Shown: positions 16,210-25,225 of the stretch, piece by piece
How the letters are laid out: each line of letters begins with the position of its first letter
Position numbering within the stretch: position 1 is the stretch's first letter
The notes under the pieces: generated by a model
Databases searched by the model: none
What the model was told of the DNA's origin: nothing
What the model saw: the letters and a program-made list of their open reading frames with translations, nothing else
NCBI RefSeq assembly: GCF_017921815.1
Contig: NZ_JAGEMM010000002.1
Location: 310,001 to 374,000 of the forward strand
Reading direction: 5' to 3'
Source: Microvirga antarctica
GTDB lineage: Bacteria; Pseudomonadota; Alphaproteobacteria; Rhizobiales; Beijerinckiaceae
Length of the DNA stretch: 64,000 nucleotides
Made by a program: the position numbers and the translations under genes

Positions 16210-18752
16210 TGCGCTGCAACGCCGTCGTTGGAGGCCGCCGTCCCGATGTTCTGATTGAAGGCGACCTCGCCGAGTGTCCGCAGCTCGAGCCGGAACATCA
16301 CGGTCTGGTTCTTGTCCTTTTCGCCGGACGTCACGGCGATATCGCGGGGAGACACGGTATAGCTCACCGAGAAGGTCGTGCACTCGTCGACGTAGCCGAG
16401 CCCGACGCTCATGCCCGTGATGTAGGCACTGTCCTGGCGGTTATAGACCGCTGTCGCCGGGTTGATGGCGTAGGCGGCCGCATAGGTGTCCCGCGCAAGG
16501 AGATAACGGTCGAGATCGAGCAGGACGGAGCCCGAAATCGACCAGTTAGGGGTGATGCTCCAGGTCGCCGAGGCGGATACGCCCTCACGGCGGCGCGCGA
16601 ACCCGATTTCCGGCTGTGCCGCATAGCGCGCATAAGTCAGCGAAGTGCTGATCGGCAGGTAGGGGTTGAAGTTCATGATCGCGCTGGTCTCGATCCGGTT
16701 GAGGCCGAAATCCTCATGATCGAACCGTCCGCGCGTCACGAACGAGAAGTTCCTATTGGGCGAGATCTGGAACCGGCCAACATAATCCGACTGGGTCTGA
16801 TCGAGGCCCGAATCAAGACCGGTATTGACGAAGTCGGCCTTGGAGAACGAGTTCCTGCCTGCCACCTGATAGGATTGTCCGAACAGCACATTGGCGTAGA
16901 AATCGTTCGCGCCCGTGACGGTGTATTGCAGCCCCACATTGGCGCGAACGCCGCCCTCGCTGCGATCGTAACCGGTGAACTTGTTCCACTCGAACAGGGA
17001 CGTGTCCTCGAAAACGAGGCTTTGCGCATCCTCGTTGGGCACCTTGCCGATGAGCGTCTCGTTCGGGCGCGCGATGATCTGGGCAATCGGCTCCAGGGTC
17101 TGGGTGCCGGAGGTGCCGATCGTGCCCACGAACGGGAAGCGGTATTCAAGCCCGACGCCCGGCATGCCGCGGAAATCGACATTGTCGTTGCCGCTGAAGA
17201 AGTTGGACAACTGGGCGTTCTGGTAGCCGGTGAAATCAGCCGAAACTTTATAGGCGTCGCCCTTGAAGAAGGCGAAGGGCGTCCAGACCTGCCCGGCCGG
17301 ATCGATGAATTCCCGGCGCCAGGACACATTGACGGAAGCGCGCGAGGTCGTCCCGCTGATGCCGCGGACCAGGCATTTGCCGGCCTGGAAGACGCTGCAG
17401 GTCTCGTAGAGGCCGAACAGGGCTGCGGTGGGGATGGGCACCTGCTCATATTGAGCGGCCTGCCGCGACAGGCTCGTCACGTTGACGTCGATGGATAGTT
17501 CGCCACCGATCGTCGATGGAGTAATGCGCTTGTTGTAGTCGACGACGGGAAGCACGACGGGCTGCTGCTTCTGCCAGTCGGTGGTGGAGAGGCCCTGGAA
17601 GTAGTAACCCCGCATGTCGAAGAACGACCGGTCGCCCTGGCCCTGAAGGTAGAGCGTCGAGATCGATTCCTTGATGTAAATCGAGTTGATGCTTTCGCTC
17701 TTCACACCGTAGTTTTGCAGGAACCACTTGTCCGAGAGCAGGGCGACGTCCCAGCCCCACTTCCATCTTTCGTTGATATGGAAAATACCGGCCGATTCGA
17801 GCGAGCCGCGGAAGTCCCGGTCACCCGCTCCGTAGGGGGATTTCAAGAAGGCGTCGCCGTCCCGCTGGAAAATCCCGGCTGCCCGGATGTTGTAGGCGCC
17901 TGTCTCAAGCCGGTGACGCCACTCGGCTTGCGCCAGCAGGCCCTGCCGGCTCAGGAAGGTTGGGTTGAGCGTCAGGTCGTAATTCGGCGCGATTGCCCAG
18001 AAGAACGGGACCGATCCCCCGTATCCGAGCGAGTTTGACACGATGTAATTGGGGGCCAGAAAGCCGGTCTTCCGTTTAACCGTGGGGTCCGGGGTCCAGA
18101 AATACGGCATGTAGGCGACGGGCAGGCCGAGGATCTCGAGGGTCGCGTCCTCGTAGTAGATCGTCTGCTCGCTGTTGTTGTGGATAATCTTGGCCGCGCG
18201 CACCTGCCAGAGGGGCGGCTTCTCGGGATGGTCCTTACAGGGCTCGCAGGCCGTGTAGGTGCCGCGCTCGAACGTGGTCGTCTCGCCTTCGGAACGCTCG
18301 GCCCGTGGCGAGGAGAAACGGGTCGTCACGGTCACGCCGTTATCGACGGAGGTCTGAACCAGGCGCAGGGAATCGATGAAGCCGCTCTTGAAATCGTCCG
18401 TCAGCTCGAATCGGGCGGCGTTCATGACCGCGCCCTTCTCGTCCGTCAGCTTCGCATTGCCCTCGGCGTAAACCCGGCCGGTATTGCGGTCGTAAATGAC
18501 CTTGTCGGCCTGCAGGGAACGGCCCTGATAGTTGAGCTGGACGTCGCCTGAGGCAGAAATAGTATTCTTGTCGTTGTTGTAGACGATTTCCTTGGCGTCG
18601 ACGAGCAGGCGGTCTTTTTCGCCGGTCTTCGACTGGGCCTGGTTGCTCATGAGGGAGTTCAGGCCCTGGGACAGCACGGGTGTCGACCCGACGGCGCAGA
18701 AAAGCGCCATCGCGACCGCAAACGGTGCGATCGTTGTCTTAATCCGGTCCAT
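16206..18752 (-). CDS. lptD: LPS-assembly protein LptD (outer-membrane LPS translocon)
   Basis: This protein of about 848 residues inserts lipopolysaccharide into the outer leaflet together with LptE. I chose the ATG at 18752 because GAGGAGTGAGG lies just upstream and a signal peptide follows at once ([22 protein letters not shown]). An in-frame ATG at 18788 overlaps the lptG stop. Residues about 40-170 form the periplasmic OstA/LptA-like jellyroll ([29 protein letters not shown]). The rest is the beta-barrel, with alternating strands and the conserved [14 protein letters not shown] block. Cys pairs (CEPC near residue 195 and CSVFQAGKC in the barrel) could form disulfides. It lies in the lptF-lptG-lptD order; the chaperone gene surA that often follows is absent. 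Confidence 0.96.
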   Translation of the reverse strand: MDRIKTTIAPFAVAMALFCAVGSTPVLSQGLNSLMSNQAQSKTGEKDRLLVDAKEIVYNNDKNTISASGDVQLNYQGRSLQADKVIYDRNTGRVYAEGNAKLTDEKGAVMNAARFELTDDFKSGFIDSLRLVQTSVDNGVTVTTRFSSPRAERSEGETTTFERGTYTACEPCKDHPEKPPLWQVRAAKIIHNNSEQTIYYEDATLEILGLPVAYMPYFWTPDPTVKRKTGFLAPNYIVSNSLGYGGSVPFFWAIAPNYDLTLNPTFLSRQGLLAQAEWRHRLETGAYNIRAAGIFQRDGDAFLKSPYGAGDRDFRGSLESAGIFHINERWKWGWDVALLSDKWFLQNYGVKSESINSIYIKESISTLYLQGQGDRSFFDMRGYYFQGLSTTDWQKQQPVVLPVVDYNKRITPSTIGGELSIDVNVTSLSRQAAQYEQVPIPTAALFGLYETCSVFQAGKCLVRGISGTTSRASVNVSWRREFIDPAGQVWTPFAFFKGDAYKVSADFTGYQNAQLSNFFSGNDNVDFRGMPGVGLEYRFPFVGTIGTSGTQTLEPIAQIIARPNETLIGKVPNEDAQSLVFEDTSLFEWNKFTGYDRSEGGVRANVGLQYTVTGANDFYANVLFGQSYQVAGRNSFSKADFVNTGLDSGLDQTQSDYVGRFQISPNRNFSFVTRGRFDHEDFGLNRIETSAIMNFNPYLPISTSLTYARYAAQPEIGFARRREGVSASATWSITPNWSISGSVLLDLDRYLLARDTYAAAYAINPATAVYNRQDSAYITGMSVGLGYVDECTTFSVSYTVSPRDIAVTSGEKDKNQTVMFRLELRTLGEVAFNQNIGTAASNDGVAAQ

Positions 18753-18787
18753 CCTCACTCCTCGCGAAGCCTTCACCACGAGGCGCA

Positions 18788-19879
18788 TCAACCGTCCTCC
18801 TGGTATAACAGGGCAAGTATTCCTAGCAGACTTCCAACAATCGCCGGAAGCCATGCGGCGACTGTCGAGCTGATGATGCCGGCGGCGCCAAGCTCCACCA
18901 TTAGCTCAGTGGCGACATAAAGCATGAAGCCAGCGGCCACGCCACCCAGAACCATCATGGCCACGCCACCAAATCGAAAGAATCTTAACGAAACGGAAGC
19001 GGCCACAAGCACCATCGCAATGAACAGAAGGGGCCGTGCGAGGAGCACGTCGTAATGCAACCTGTAGGCGGTGGTGTTCAGGTCGGCGCGCTCGAGCCTG
19101 TCGATCGTGCTTTTAAGATCCCAGAAGGGCACGGCGTCCGGATCGATGAAGCTCTGCCTGACCTGGGACGGCTCGAGATTCGACGCAATGACGTATTGCT
19201 CGAACGTCTGGGGATGCTCCGTGGCGGTGAGAACGCGGGCGTTTTTCAGTGACCAGAAACCCTCGTGGAGGGTGGCCTCCGGCGCCTCGATTCGCTGGGT
19301 GAACGTGCCCGTATTGGTAAACGTGTAGACAGTCACGCCGGTGATCGTCGTGGTGTCGTTGACCGACCCGGCCGCGCGGAAAATGGCCTGTCCGTCGGTG
19401 CTCCGCTGCCGCAGCCAGATCGGCTTGCCGTTCGTCTGCAGGGTGCGGGAGAAGATCCGCGTCTCAAGCTCCGCTGCCCGCTGTTTCAGCAACGCCGAAA
19501 CCGGGTTGTAGATCGCCACCGAGCCAACGCCGATGACGAGGGCGACGAACAGGCCGGGCTGCAGGAACTGCCAGGCAGACACCCCTGCCGCTCGGGCAAT
19601 TACCAGTTCCAGCTTGCGGCTGAGCTGCAGCAGCGCGGCCATGCTGCCGAACAGGACCGCAAACGGCATGACCTGCTCGGCGATCGCCGGTGTACGGAAC
19701 AACGCCAGCTGCGCCATCAGGCCTGCGGTGGCATTCTCCGCGTCGCCGGCGCGCCGCATCAGCTCGACGAAGTCGAGGGTGTAGACGAGGGAGAAGACGG
19801 TGGCGAAAACGAGAAAGATCGTCTTCAGGAATTGCCGGGAAAAATACCCGCCGAGGGTCGCGCCGATGAGCATCGTCAA
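18788..19879 (-). CDS. lptG: LPS export ABC transporter permease LptG
   Basis: This 363-residue inner-membrane protein partners LptF and LptB2 to extract LPS from the inner membrane and push it along the periplasmic bridge. It has the YjgP/YjgQ family layout. Two or three helices lie in the first 110 residues (FLKTIFLVFATVFSLVYTLDFVE, here by its FVELMRRAG edge, and MPFAVLFGSMAALLQLSRKLEL). A periplasmic beta-jellyroll follows around 135-260 (PIWLRQRSTDGQAIF), then C-terminal helices (ARPLLFIAMVLVAASVSLRF). The start overlaps the lptF stop by four bases (ATGA), so production is coupled. LptG rather than LptF is assigned from its second position and from QLSRKLELVIARAAGVS. Confidence 0.95.
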   Translation of the reverse strand: MTMLIGATLGGYFSRQFLKTIFLVFATVFSLVYTLDFVELMRRAGDAENATAGLMAQLALFRTPAIAEQVMPFAVLFGSMAALLQLSRKLELVIARAAGVSAWQFLQPGLFVALVIGVGSVAIYNPVSALLKQRAAELETRIFSRTLQTNGKPIWLRQRSTDGQAIFRAAGSVNDTTTITGVTVYTFTNTGTFTQRIEAPEATLHEGFWSLKNARVLTATEHPQTFEQYVIASNLEPSQVRQSFIDPDAVPFWDLKSTIDRLERADLNTTAYRLHYDVLLARPLLFIAMVLVAASVSLRFFRFGGVAMMVLGGVAAGFMLYVATELMVELGAAGIISSTVAAWLPAIVGSLLGILALLYQEDG

Positions 19880-21036
19880 GCCTTCTGCAGGCGGTCGGCG
19901 CGAGACGGCATGAGCGCTCGGCCTATGGCTGCGATTCGCGACCGGGCTTTTCGGATCGCCGCACCCTGGAGGATCAGCATGAGCGAGATGGTGATGGCCA
20001 GAAGCGGTGCGCCGTAGACGCCGATGGTCGCCCAGGAGCTGCGCACCACGGCGCTCGAGGCTGCAAAGCCCGCCACCCGCAACACGACAACCGCCAGAAC
20101 CGCGAGAGCCATCGCCACCCCGCGTCCCTGCCGGGTCGTGCGGGCATCGCCCAAAGCCGCGAAGGCGATCGCCATCATGGCGAGCGGGTAAAGCCAGGAG
20201 GACAACCTGTCGTGGAGTTCCGCGCGGAAGCGACCTTCCTGAAACTGATAGAAAAACTCGTCCTTGTCGGGAAAAAGGAGCTGTGTCGTGCCGCGTTCGC
20301 GGGGCTTGTAGACGATGTCGCCGCCCTCCTGGTTGAAGGCCGACAGATCGACCGCGTAACGCTCGAAAGCGACGATCGAACTGTCCTTGCTGTCGGCCTC
20401 CTTGCGCTGGACGCTGCCCTGTTCCAGCACGAGATAGGCGGTGCCGTTCGATTCCACCGTCTGGCCCCGCTCGGCCAGATAGACCACGACCTTGTTCTTG
20501 TCCCGCTGGTCTTCCATGAAGATTCCCAGCAGGGCATCCCCCGACCGCTCGCGGTAATGGAACGTAATCCCGTTATCGAGGGTGATGAACTGTCCCTCCT
20601 TGGCCATGGTGGCCACGAAATCGGCCCTGATCTTGGTGACGAGATTGCGCATCTCCTGGAAGCTTGCCGGCATGATGTAGATCGTGATCAGGCCCACGAT
20701 CACCGACACGAAGATCCCAAGGGCAAGGAACGGCCGCATCAGCCGCTGTGGCGACATGCCGGCAGCGCTCATGACAATTAGTTCGGAATCGCCGTTGAGC
20801 TTGTTCAGCGCATAGAGGGTCGCGAGAAACAGCGCGACGGGGGAGATCACGTTGATCAGAGCCGGAAGGGACAAACCCGTCACGGTCAGGAAGATGAAGA
20901 TCGTCTGACCCTTGCCGGTCAGCAAGTCCAGTTCGCGCAGGGCCTGCGTGATCCAGATCACGCCGGTGAGCGCAAGCAGACACGCGGCGAAGGCCGTGAA
21001 CGAGATCTTGAAGATGTAACGCTCGAGCAGTGTCAT
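19876..21036 (-). CDS. lptF: LPS export ABC transporter permease LptF
   Basis: This 386-residue YjgP/YjgQ-family inner-membrane protein is the second transmembrane half of the LptB2FG extractor. It begins MTLLERYIFKISFTAFAACLLAL, typical of LptF; the first helix is followed by LINVISPVALFLATLYALNKLNGDSEL, recognisable by its GDSELIVMSAAGMSP coupling-helix segment. The periplasmic domain lies around 125-265 and the C-terminal helices follow (WLYPLAMMAIAFAALGD). It is the first gene of the minus-strand operon lptF-lptG-lptD-pdxA-rsmA and is divergent from pepA. The promoters of both lie in the 186-bp gap 21037-21222, where I could not define boxes. Confidence 0.95.
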   Translation of the reverse strand: MTLLERYIFKISFTAFAACLLALTGVIWITQALRELDLLTGKGQTIFIFLTVTGLSLPALINVISPVALFLATLYALNKLNGDSELIVMSAAGMSPQRLMRPFLALGIFVSVIVGLITIYIMPASFQEMRNLVTKIRADFVATMAKEGQFITLDNGITFHYRERSGDALLGIFMEDQRDKNKVVVYLAERGQTVESNGTAYLVLEQGSVQRKEADSKDSSIVAFERYAVDLSAFNQEGGDIVYKPRERGTTQLLFPDKDEFFYQFQEGRFRAELHDRLSSWLYPLAMMAIAFAALGDARTTRQGRGVAMALAVLAVVVLRVAGFAASSAVVRSSWATIGVYGAPLLAITISLMLILQGAAIRKARSRIAAIGRALMPSRADRLQKA

Positions 21037-21222
21037 GAGGACTTCGGTACCCTGTCACATCTTGTCAGGCAAGACGACCGCGCGTCCCGTCGGGAAGCAG
21101 GGCACTCAAGAACTTGCGATTGCGCCGCTTTCGCGGCAAAGCCCGCGTGATCCCGGATGGGAATTGCTGTATGTCCGAAACGTCGCAGCGCGCGACCGGA
21201 CCCCAACAGGCACGAGGATCTT

Positions 21223-22713
21223 ATGGCCGACAGCTTAAAAATCGACTTCCAGCCTTTTGGCGATTTGGAAGGCGGGGATCTTGTGATTTTCGTCGGTGAG
21301 ACCCTCAAGCCAAGCTCCGCCGTGGCCAAGCGGCTTGGACATCCGGCCGCGAGCCTGCTCGCAAAGGCGGCTGCGGCAGAAAAATTCACCGGGAAATCCA
21401 AAGCGGTCATGACGATCCCGGTCCCTGCGGGAATCCAGGCCGACCGGCTCATCGTCGTTGGGATCGGCGGCGAGAAGGATCTCGAGAAAATCGATTATCC
21501 ACAGCTCGGCGGCGTCGTGGGAGCCAAGGTGGCCGGGCGCGCGGCGACCCTTGTGCTGGATCTGCCGGGGGTCAACCCGTCGCCCGAGAACGTCGCCGAC
21601 CTCGTCATGGGCGCCCGCCTGCGCGCCTACCATTTCGACCGCTACAAGACCAAGAAGGACGACAAGAAGCCCGGCGGCCCCACCAAGCTGACCCTGCAGG
21701 TCGCCGATCCGGCAGCCACGAAGAAGGCGCACAAGCTAAGGGATGGGGTGGCGTCAGGCGTCCTGCTTGCCCGCGACCTTGTCAACGAACCGCCGAACGT
21801 GCTCGGACCCAAGGAATTCGCCGCCCGCGCCGAAGCGCTGAGCAAGCTTGGCGTCGAAGTGGAGATTCTCCACGAGAAAGCGATGGAAAAGCTCGGCATG
21901 CGGGCGCTGCTTGCGGTGGGGCAGGGCTCCTCGCGCGGCAGTCGCGTCGCCATCATGCGGTGGAATGGCGGCAAATCGTCTGACGCGCCTATCGCCTTCG
22001 TGGGCAAGGGCGTCGTTTTCGATTCGGGCGGCATCTCCATCAAGCCGGGCGGCGGGATGGAAGACATGAAGGGCGACATGGCCGGCGCTGCCAGCGTGGT
22101 CGGACTCATGCACGCCTTGGCCAGCCGAAAGGCCAAGGTCAACGTCGTCGGCGCGATCGGCCTCGTGGAGAACATGCCGGACGGGAATGCACAGCGTCCC
22201 GGCGACATCGTCACGACCATGTCCGGCCAGACCATCGAGATCATCAATACCGACGCCGAGGGTCGCCTCGTCCTGGCTGATCTCCTCTGGTACGTGCAGG
22301 ACCGCTTCAAGCCGACATTCATGATCAATCTGGCAACGCTCACTGGCGCCATCCTCGTTGCTTTGGCGCAGGAATATGCCGGGCTGTTCTCGAACAACGA
22401 TGAACTTGCCGAGCGCCTGAGCGTAGCCGGTCGCGAAACCGGCGAACGGGTGTGGCGGATGCCGCTCGGTCCCGAATTCGACAAGATGATCGAGTCGAAA
22501 TTCGCCGACATGAAGAATGCGGCAGGGCGCTATGGCGGGTCGAGCACGGCGGCGGCTCTCCTGCAGCGCTTCGTCAACGATGTGCCGTGGGCGCATCTCG
22601 ACATTGCCGGAACCGCCATGAGTTCCCCCCAGACCGAGACGAACAAGGGCTGGGCATCGGGCTGGGGCGTGAGGCTCCTCGACCGGCTGGTCCACGACCA
22701 TTACGAGCGATGA
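21223..22713 (+). CDS. pepA: Leucyl aminopeptidase (cytosol aminopeptidase, M17)
   Basis: This 496-residue dinuclear metallo-aminopeptidase removes N-terminal residues from peptides in the cytosol. The signature [12 protein letters not shown] is present, as is [16 protein letters not shown] with metal ligands and the active-site Lys; the [11 protein letters not shown] block follows. The N-terminal roughly 170 residues are the macro-like domain. I chose the ATG at 21223 ([13 protein letters not shown]); the frame extends to 21157 but those codons do not match the family. Some PepA homologues also bind DNA; nothing in the sequence decides that here. holC follows 57 bp downstream, the conserved pepA-holC pairing. 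Confidence 0.97.
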   Translation: MADSLKIDFQPFGDLEGGDLVIFVGETLKPSSAVAKRLGHPAASLLAKAAAAEKFTGKSKAVMTIPVPAGIQADRLIVVGIGGEKDLEKIDYPQLGGVVGAKVAGRAATLVLDLPGVNPSPENVADLVMGARLRAYHFDRYKTKKDDKKPGGPTKLTLQVADPAATKKAHKLRDGVASGVLLARDLVNEPPNVLGPKEFAARAEALSKLGVEVEILHEKAMEKLGMRALLAVGQGSSRGSRVAIMRWNGGKSSDAPIAFVGKGVVFDSGGISIKPGGGMEDMKGDMAGAASVVGLMHALASRKAKVNVVGAIGLVENMPDGNAQRPGDIVTTMSGQTIEIINTDAEGRLVLADLLWYVQDRFKPTFMINLATLTGAILVALAQEYAGLFSNNDELAERLSVAGRETGERVWRMPLGPEFDKMIESKFADMKNAAGRYGGSSTAAALLQRFVNDVPWAHLDIAGTAMSSPQTETNKGWASGWGVRLLDRLVHDHYER

Positions 22714-22770
22714 GACAGGTCATGACCCTGCATAAGGGCTGGAAGACCGGCCTCGGCCGGACGGGATCCC

Positions 22771-23223
22771 ATGCCTGACGTCCTTTTCTACCACCTGCAG
22801 CGACAGCCTCTCGAGGCGGTCCTGCCGACCCTGCTCCAGAAGACACTGGGGCGGGGCTGGCGGGCGGTCGTGCAGGCCACGACCGACGAGCGTCTTTCGG
22901 CCCTCGACGACCATCTCTGGACATTTGCGGACGACAGCTTTCTGCCGCACGGCACCGACCGGGAGCCTCTGGGGGAGGAGCAACCCATCCTGCTCACCCT
23001 GTCGCCCGGCAATGCGAATGGTGCTGCGATCCGCTTTCTCGTGGAAAGCGCTGACTTACCGACGGATCTCGGGGCCTATGAGCGCGTCGCCATCCTCTTT
23101 GACGGCGACGACGACCGCGCGCTGGCGGTTGCCCGCGATCAATGGCGCTCCGTCAAGCAGGGCGGCCACGAGGCGACCTACTGGCAGCAGGACGAGAACG
23201 GGAGGTGGGAGCGCAAGGCCTGA
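22771..23223 (+). CDS. holC: DNA polymerase III chi subunit
   Basis: This 150-residue protein matches HolC: MPDVLFYHLQRQPLEAVLP at the start, then LTRGW-like KTLGRGWRAVVQATTDERL, DDHLWTFADDSFLPHGT and EQPILLTLSPGNANGA. Chi joins the clamp-loader complex and contacts single-strand binding protein on the lagging strand. Length fits alphaproteobacterial members. It follows pepA closely on the same strand, as in most proteobacteria. The ATG at 22771 begins with the family-typical MxxVxFYH. No chi partner psi (holD) is seen, which is usual for alphaproteobacteria. Confidence 0.94.
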   Translation: MPDVLFYHLQRQPLEAVLPTLLQKTLGRGWRAVVQATTDERLSALDDHLWTFADDSFLPHGTDREPLGEEQPILLTLSPGNANGAAIRFLVESADLPTDLGAYERVAILFDGDDDRALAVARDQWRSVKQGGHEATYWQQDENGRWERKA

Positions 23224-23277
23224 TATCCCCGAGCCGCTCGGAACGCATCGCCCCCTGTTCCATTGGACGCAAAGCCC

Positions 23278-24840
23278 ATGAGGATTGCCTGGATGACCCT
23301 GTTGTCGCGTTTGCCGCTGTTTCCGACCCTCTGTCTCGCGCTCGTTTTGCCGCTTTCCGCTGTCGCGCAGGATGCGCCCCGCGCTGCGCCAACCGAGCGT
23401 GCGGAGGCGCGGCGTCCGCAGCCCGAATCGCGCCTTCCGCCTGAATCAGTGACCCGCCATACGATTGAATTGCCCGGGCGGACGATCAAGCTGACGGCGA
23501 CGGCGGGCAGCCTCACGCTCACCAGCCCGGATGGCACGCCCCAGGCCGAATACGGGTTCGTCGCCTATGTGCGGGATGAGGAGGATCAGGTCGAGCGGCC
23601 TGTCACCTTTGCGGTCAACGGCGGTCCCGGCGCATCCTCGGCCTATCTCAATCTCCTTGCCATCGGGCCGTGGCGGCTGTCGCTCGACGGTCCCAGCATC
23701 AGCCCGTCGGCCCCGCCCGCACTCGCGCCCAATGCCGAGACCTGGCTCGATTTCACCGATCTCGTCTTCATCGATCCGCCCGGCACCGGTTACAGCCGGG
23801 TTCTCGGTGCCGATCAGGTGCGCGAGCGGTTCTATTCCGTCCAGGGTGATATCGATGGCCTGTCGGCCTTCATCGTCCGGTGGCTGAAGGAGAAGAACAG
23901 GCTGCGGTCTCCCAAATTCATCGCCGGCGAAAGCTACGGCGGGTTTCGTGGACCTCTATTGGCCGAAAAGCTGCAAAGCGATCTCGGCATTGGCGTCAGC
24001 GGTCTGGTGCTGGTTTCTCCGGTGCTCGACTTCAACTGGATCGAGCAATCCTCGCATGCGCTCTGGAGCGATGCGGCGCGCCTGCCCTCCATGGCGGCGG
24101 CGGCTCTGGCAAAGAAAGGCCCGGTTTCCCGTGCGGATCTGAGCGAGGCCGAACGCTATGCGTCAGGCGAGTATATCGTCGACCTCCTGCGCGGCGTGGT
24201 CGATCCCGCGGCGCTCGACCGCGTCGCGACGCGAACCAGTGCCCTGACCGGCCTCGACCCCGCGCTGACGAAGCGTCTTGCCGGGCGGATCGATACGCGG
24301 ACCTTCCAGCGCGAAATGCTGCGTGATCAATCACGGGTGGTCAGTGCCTACGACACGAACGTGTCGAGCGCCGATCCCAATCCGTTCAGTCAGTCCTCGC
24401 GTTTCGAGGATCCGGTCCTCACCGCGATGACCGGCCCCCTCACCAGCGCAATGATCGACCATTTGAGCCGGACGCTGAACTATCGGCCGGAGGGACGCTA
24501 CGAACTCCTCAGCAACGCGGTCAACCGGGCGTGGAAGTGGGATAGCGGGCGAAGCGCTCCGGAAAACCTCGGTGAATTGCAGCAGGCCCTGGCGCTCGAT
24601 GGCAATCTCCGGGTGCTCATCTCGCACGGCTTCACCGATCTCGTGACGCCCTATTACGCCACGCAGCTGCTGCTGAACCAGATGCCCGACCTCGGGGCGC
24701 AGCGACGGGTCGCGCTCAAGGTTTACGACGGCGGGCACATGTTCTATTCGCGGGCTGCCTCGCGCCGGGCCTTTCGCGACGACGTGCGGCAACTCTACGA
24801 CGACGCCCTCAAGGCGCGCGCCAACCCGAACGGAAACTGA
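23278..24840 (+). CDS. Secreted serine carboxypeptidase-like protein (peptidase S10)
   Basis: This protein of about 520 residues has an N-terminal signal peptide (FPTLCLALVLPLSAVAQD), so it is exported to the periplasm. FAVNGGPGASSAYLNL forms the oxyanion region and AGESYGGFRGPLLA holds the catalytic Ser. Downstream FTDLVTPYYATQ and YDGGHMFYSRAASR supply the Asp and His, so the catalytic triad looks complete. S10 enzymes remove C-terminal residues from peptides. The ATG at 23278 was preferred to a TTG at 23263. A small lipoprotein gene begins immediately after the stop codon (TGA then ATG), so the two are probably co-transcribed. Confidence 0.92.
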   Translation: MRIAWMTLLSRLPLFPTLCLALVLPLSAVAQDAPRAAPTERAEARRPQPESRLPPESVTRHTIELPGRTIKLTATAGSLTLTSPDGTPQAEYGFVAYVRDEEDQVERPVTFAVNGGPGASSAYLNLLAIGPWRLSLDGPSISPSAPPALAPNAETWLDFTDLVFIDPPGTGYSRVLGADQVRERFYSVQGDIDGLSAFIVRWLKEKNRLRSPKFIAGESYGGFRGPLLAEKLQSDLGIGVSGLVLVSPVLDFNWIEQSSHALWSDAARLPSMAAAALAKKGPVSRADLSEAERYASGEYIVDLLRGVVDPAALDRVATRTSALTGLDPALTKRLAGRIDTRTFQREMLRDQSRVVSAYDTNVSSADPNPFSQSSRFEDPVLTAMTGPLTSAMIDHLSRTLNYRPEGRYELLSNAVNRAWKWDSGRSAPENLGELQQALALDGNLRVLISHGFTDLVTPYYATQLLLNQMPDLGAQRRVALKVYDGGHMFYSRAASRRAFRDDVRQLYDDALKARANPNGN

Positions 24841-25221
24841 ATGTCCATGCATCCCAAGGTCATCGCGACGGTCGTTTTTGCGACGCTCGGACTGTCGGCC
24901 TGCGGCAGCACCGGCTCGCAGCAGCCGTTGACGTCTGCAGCGGTAGCGCCGACCACCATGCCGGCAATGAGCGCAGGACCCGATTTCGGGCCCGTCCTCA
25001 CCAGTGACGGACGCTGCACCGGCACCTCGGCCGGAGCTGCCGGCGCAATCGCCCCGGGCATCGGTGAATGCGACCTCGTTCGCCTCAAGGGCAAGCCGCC
25101 CACCGATGTGCTGATCGGGGAGGGCAAGGGCACGCGCGAAGTGCAGGTGCTTTATTCGGAGCCTGGCGGCCGCGAGCTCTACCTGTTTGTCGACAACCGG
25201 CTCGACCGCATTCTCAAATAA
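24841..25221 (+). CDS. Small putative lipoprotein of unknown function
   Basis: This 126-residue protein has a lipoprotein signal peptide: a hydrophobic run (VIATVVFATLGLSA) ends in the lipobox LSAC, so the Cys near residue 21 would be lipidated. The mature part starts with a Gly/Ser/Gln-rich linker. It then forms a compact domain with two further Cys (GRCTGTSAG and GIGECDLVRLKG) and the ending VQVLYSEPGGRELYLFVDNRLDRIL, which recalls small periplasmic SmpA/BamE-like folds, but that is only an impression. Start alternatives are the ATG at 24841 or 24847. It is directly downstream of the S10 peptidase gene. Confidence 0.75.
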   Translation: MSMHPKVIATVVFATLGLSACGSTGSQQPLTSAAVAPTTMPAMSAGPDFGPVLTSDGRCTGTSAGAAGAIAPGIGECDLVRLKGKPPTDVLIGEGKGTREVQVLYSEPGGRELYLFVDNRLDRILK

Positions 25222-25225
25222 TCCG

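Noticed and set aside
16095-17498. Plus-strand open frame of 467 codons opposite lptD
   Set aside because: Shadow of the LptD barrel; no ribosome site or family resemblance.
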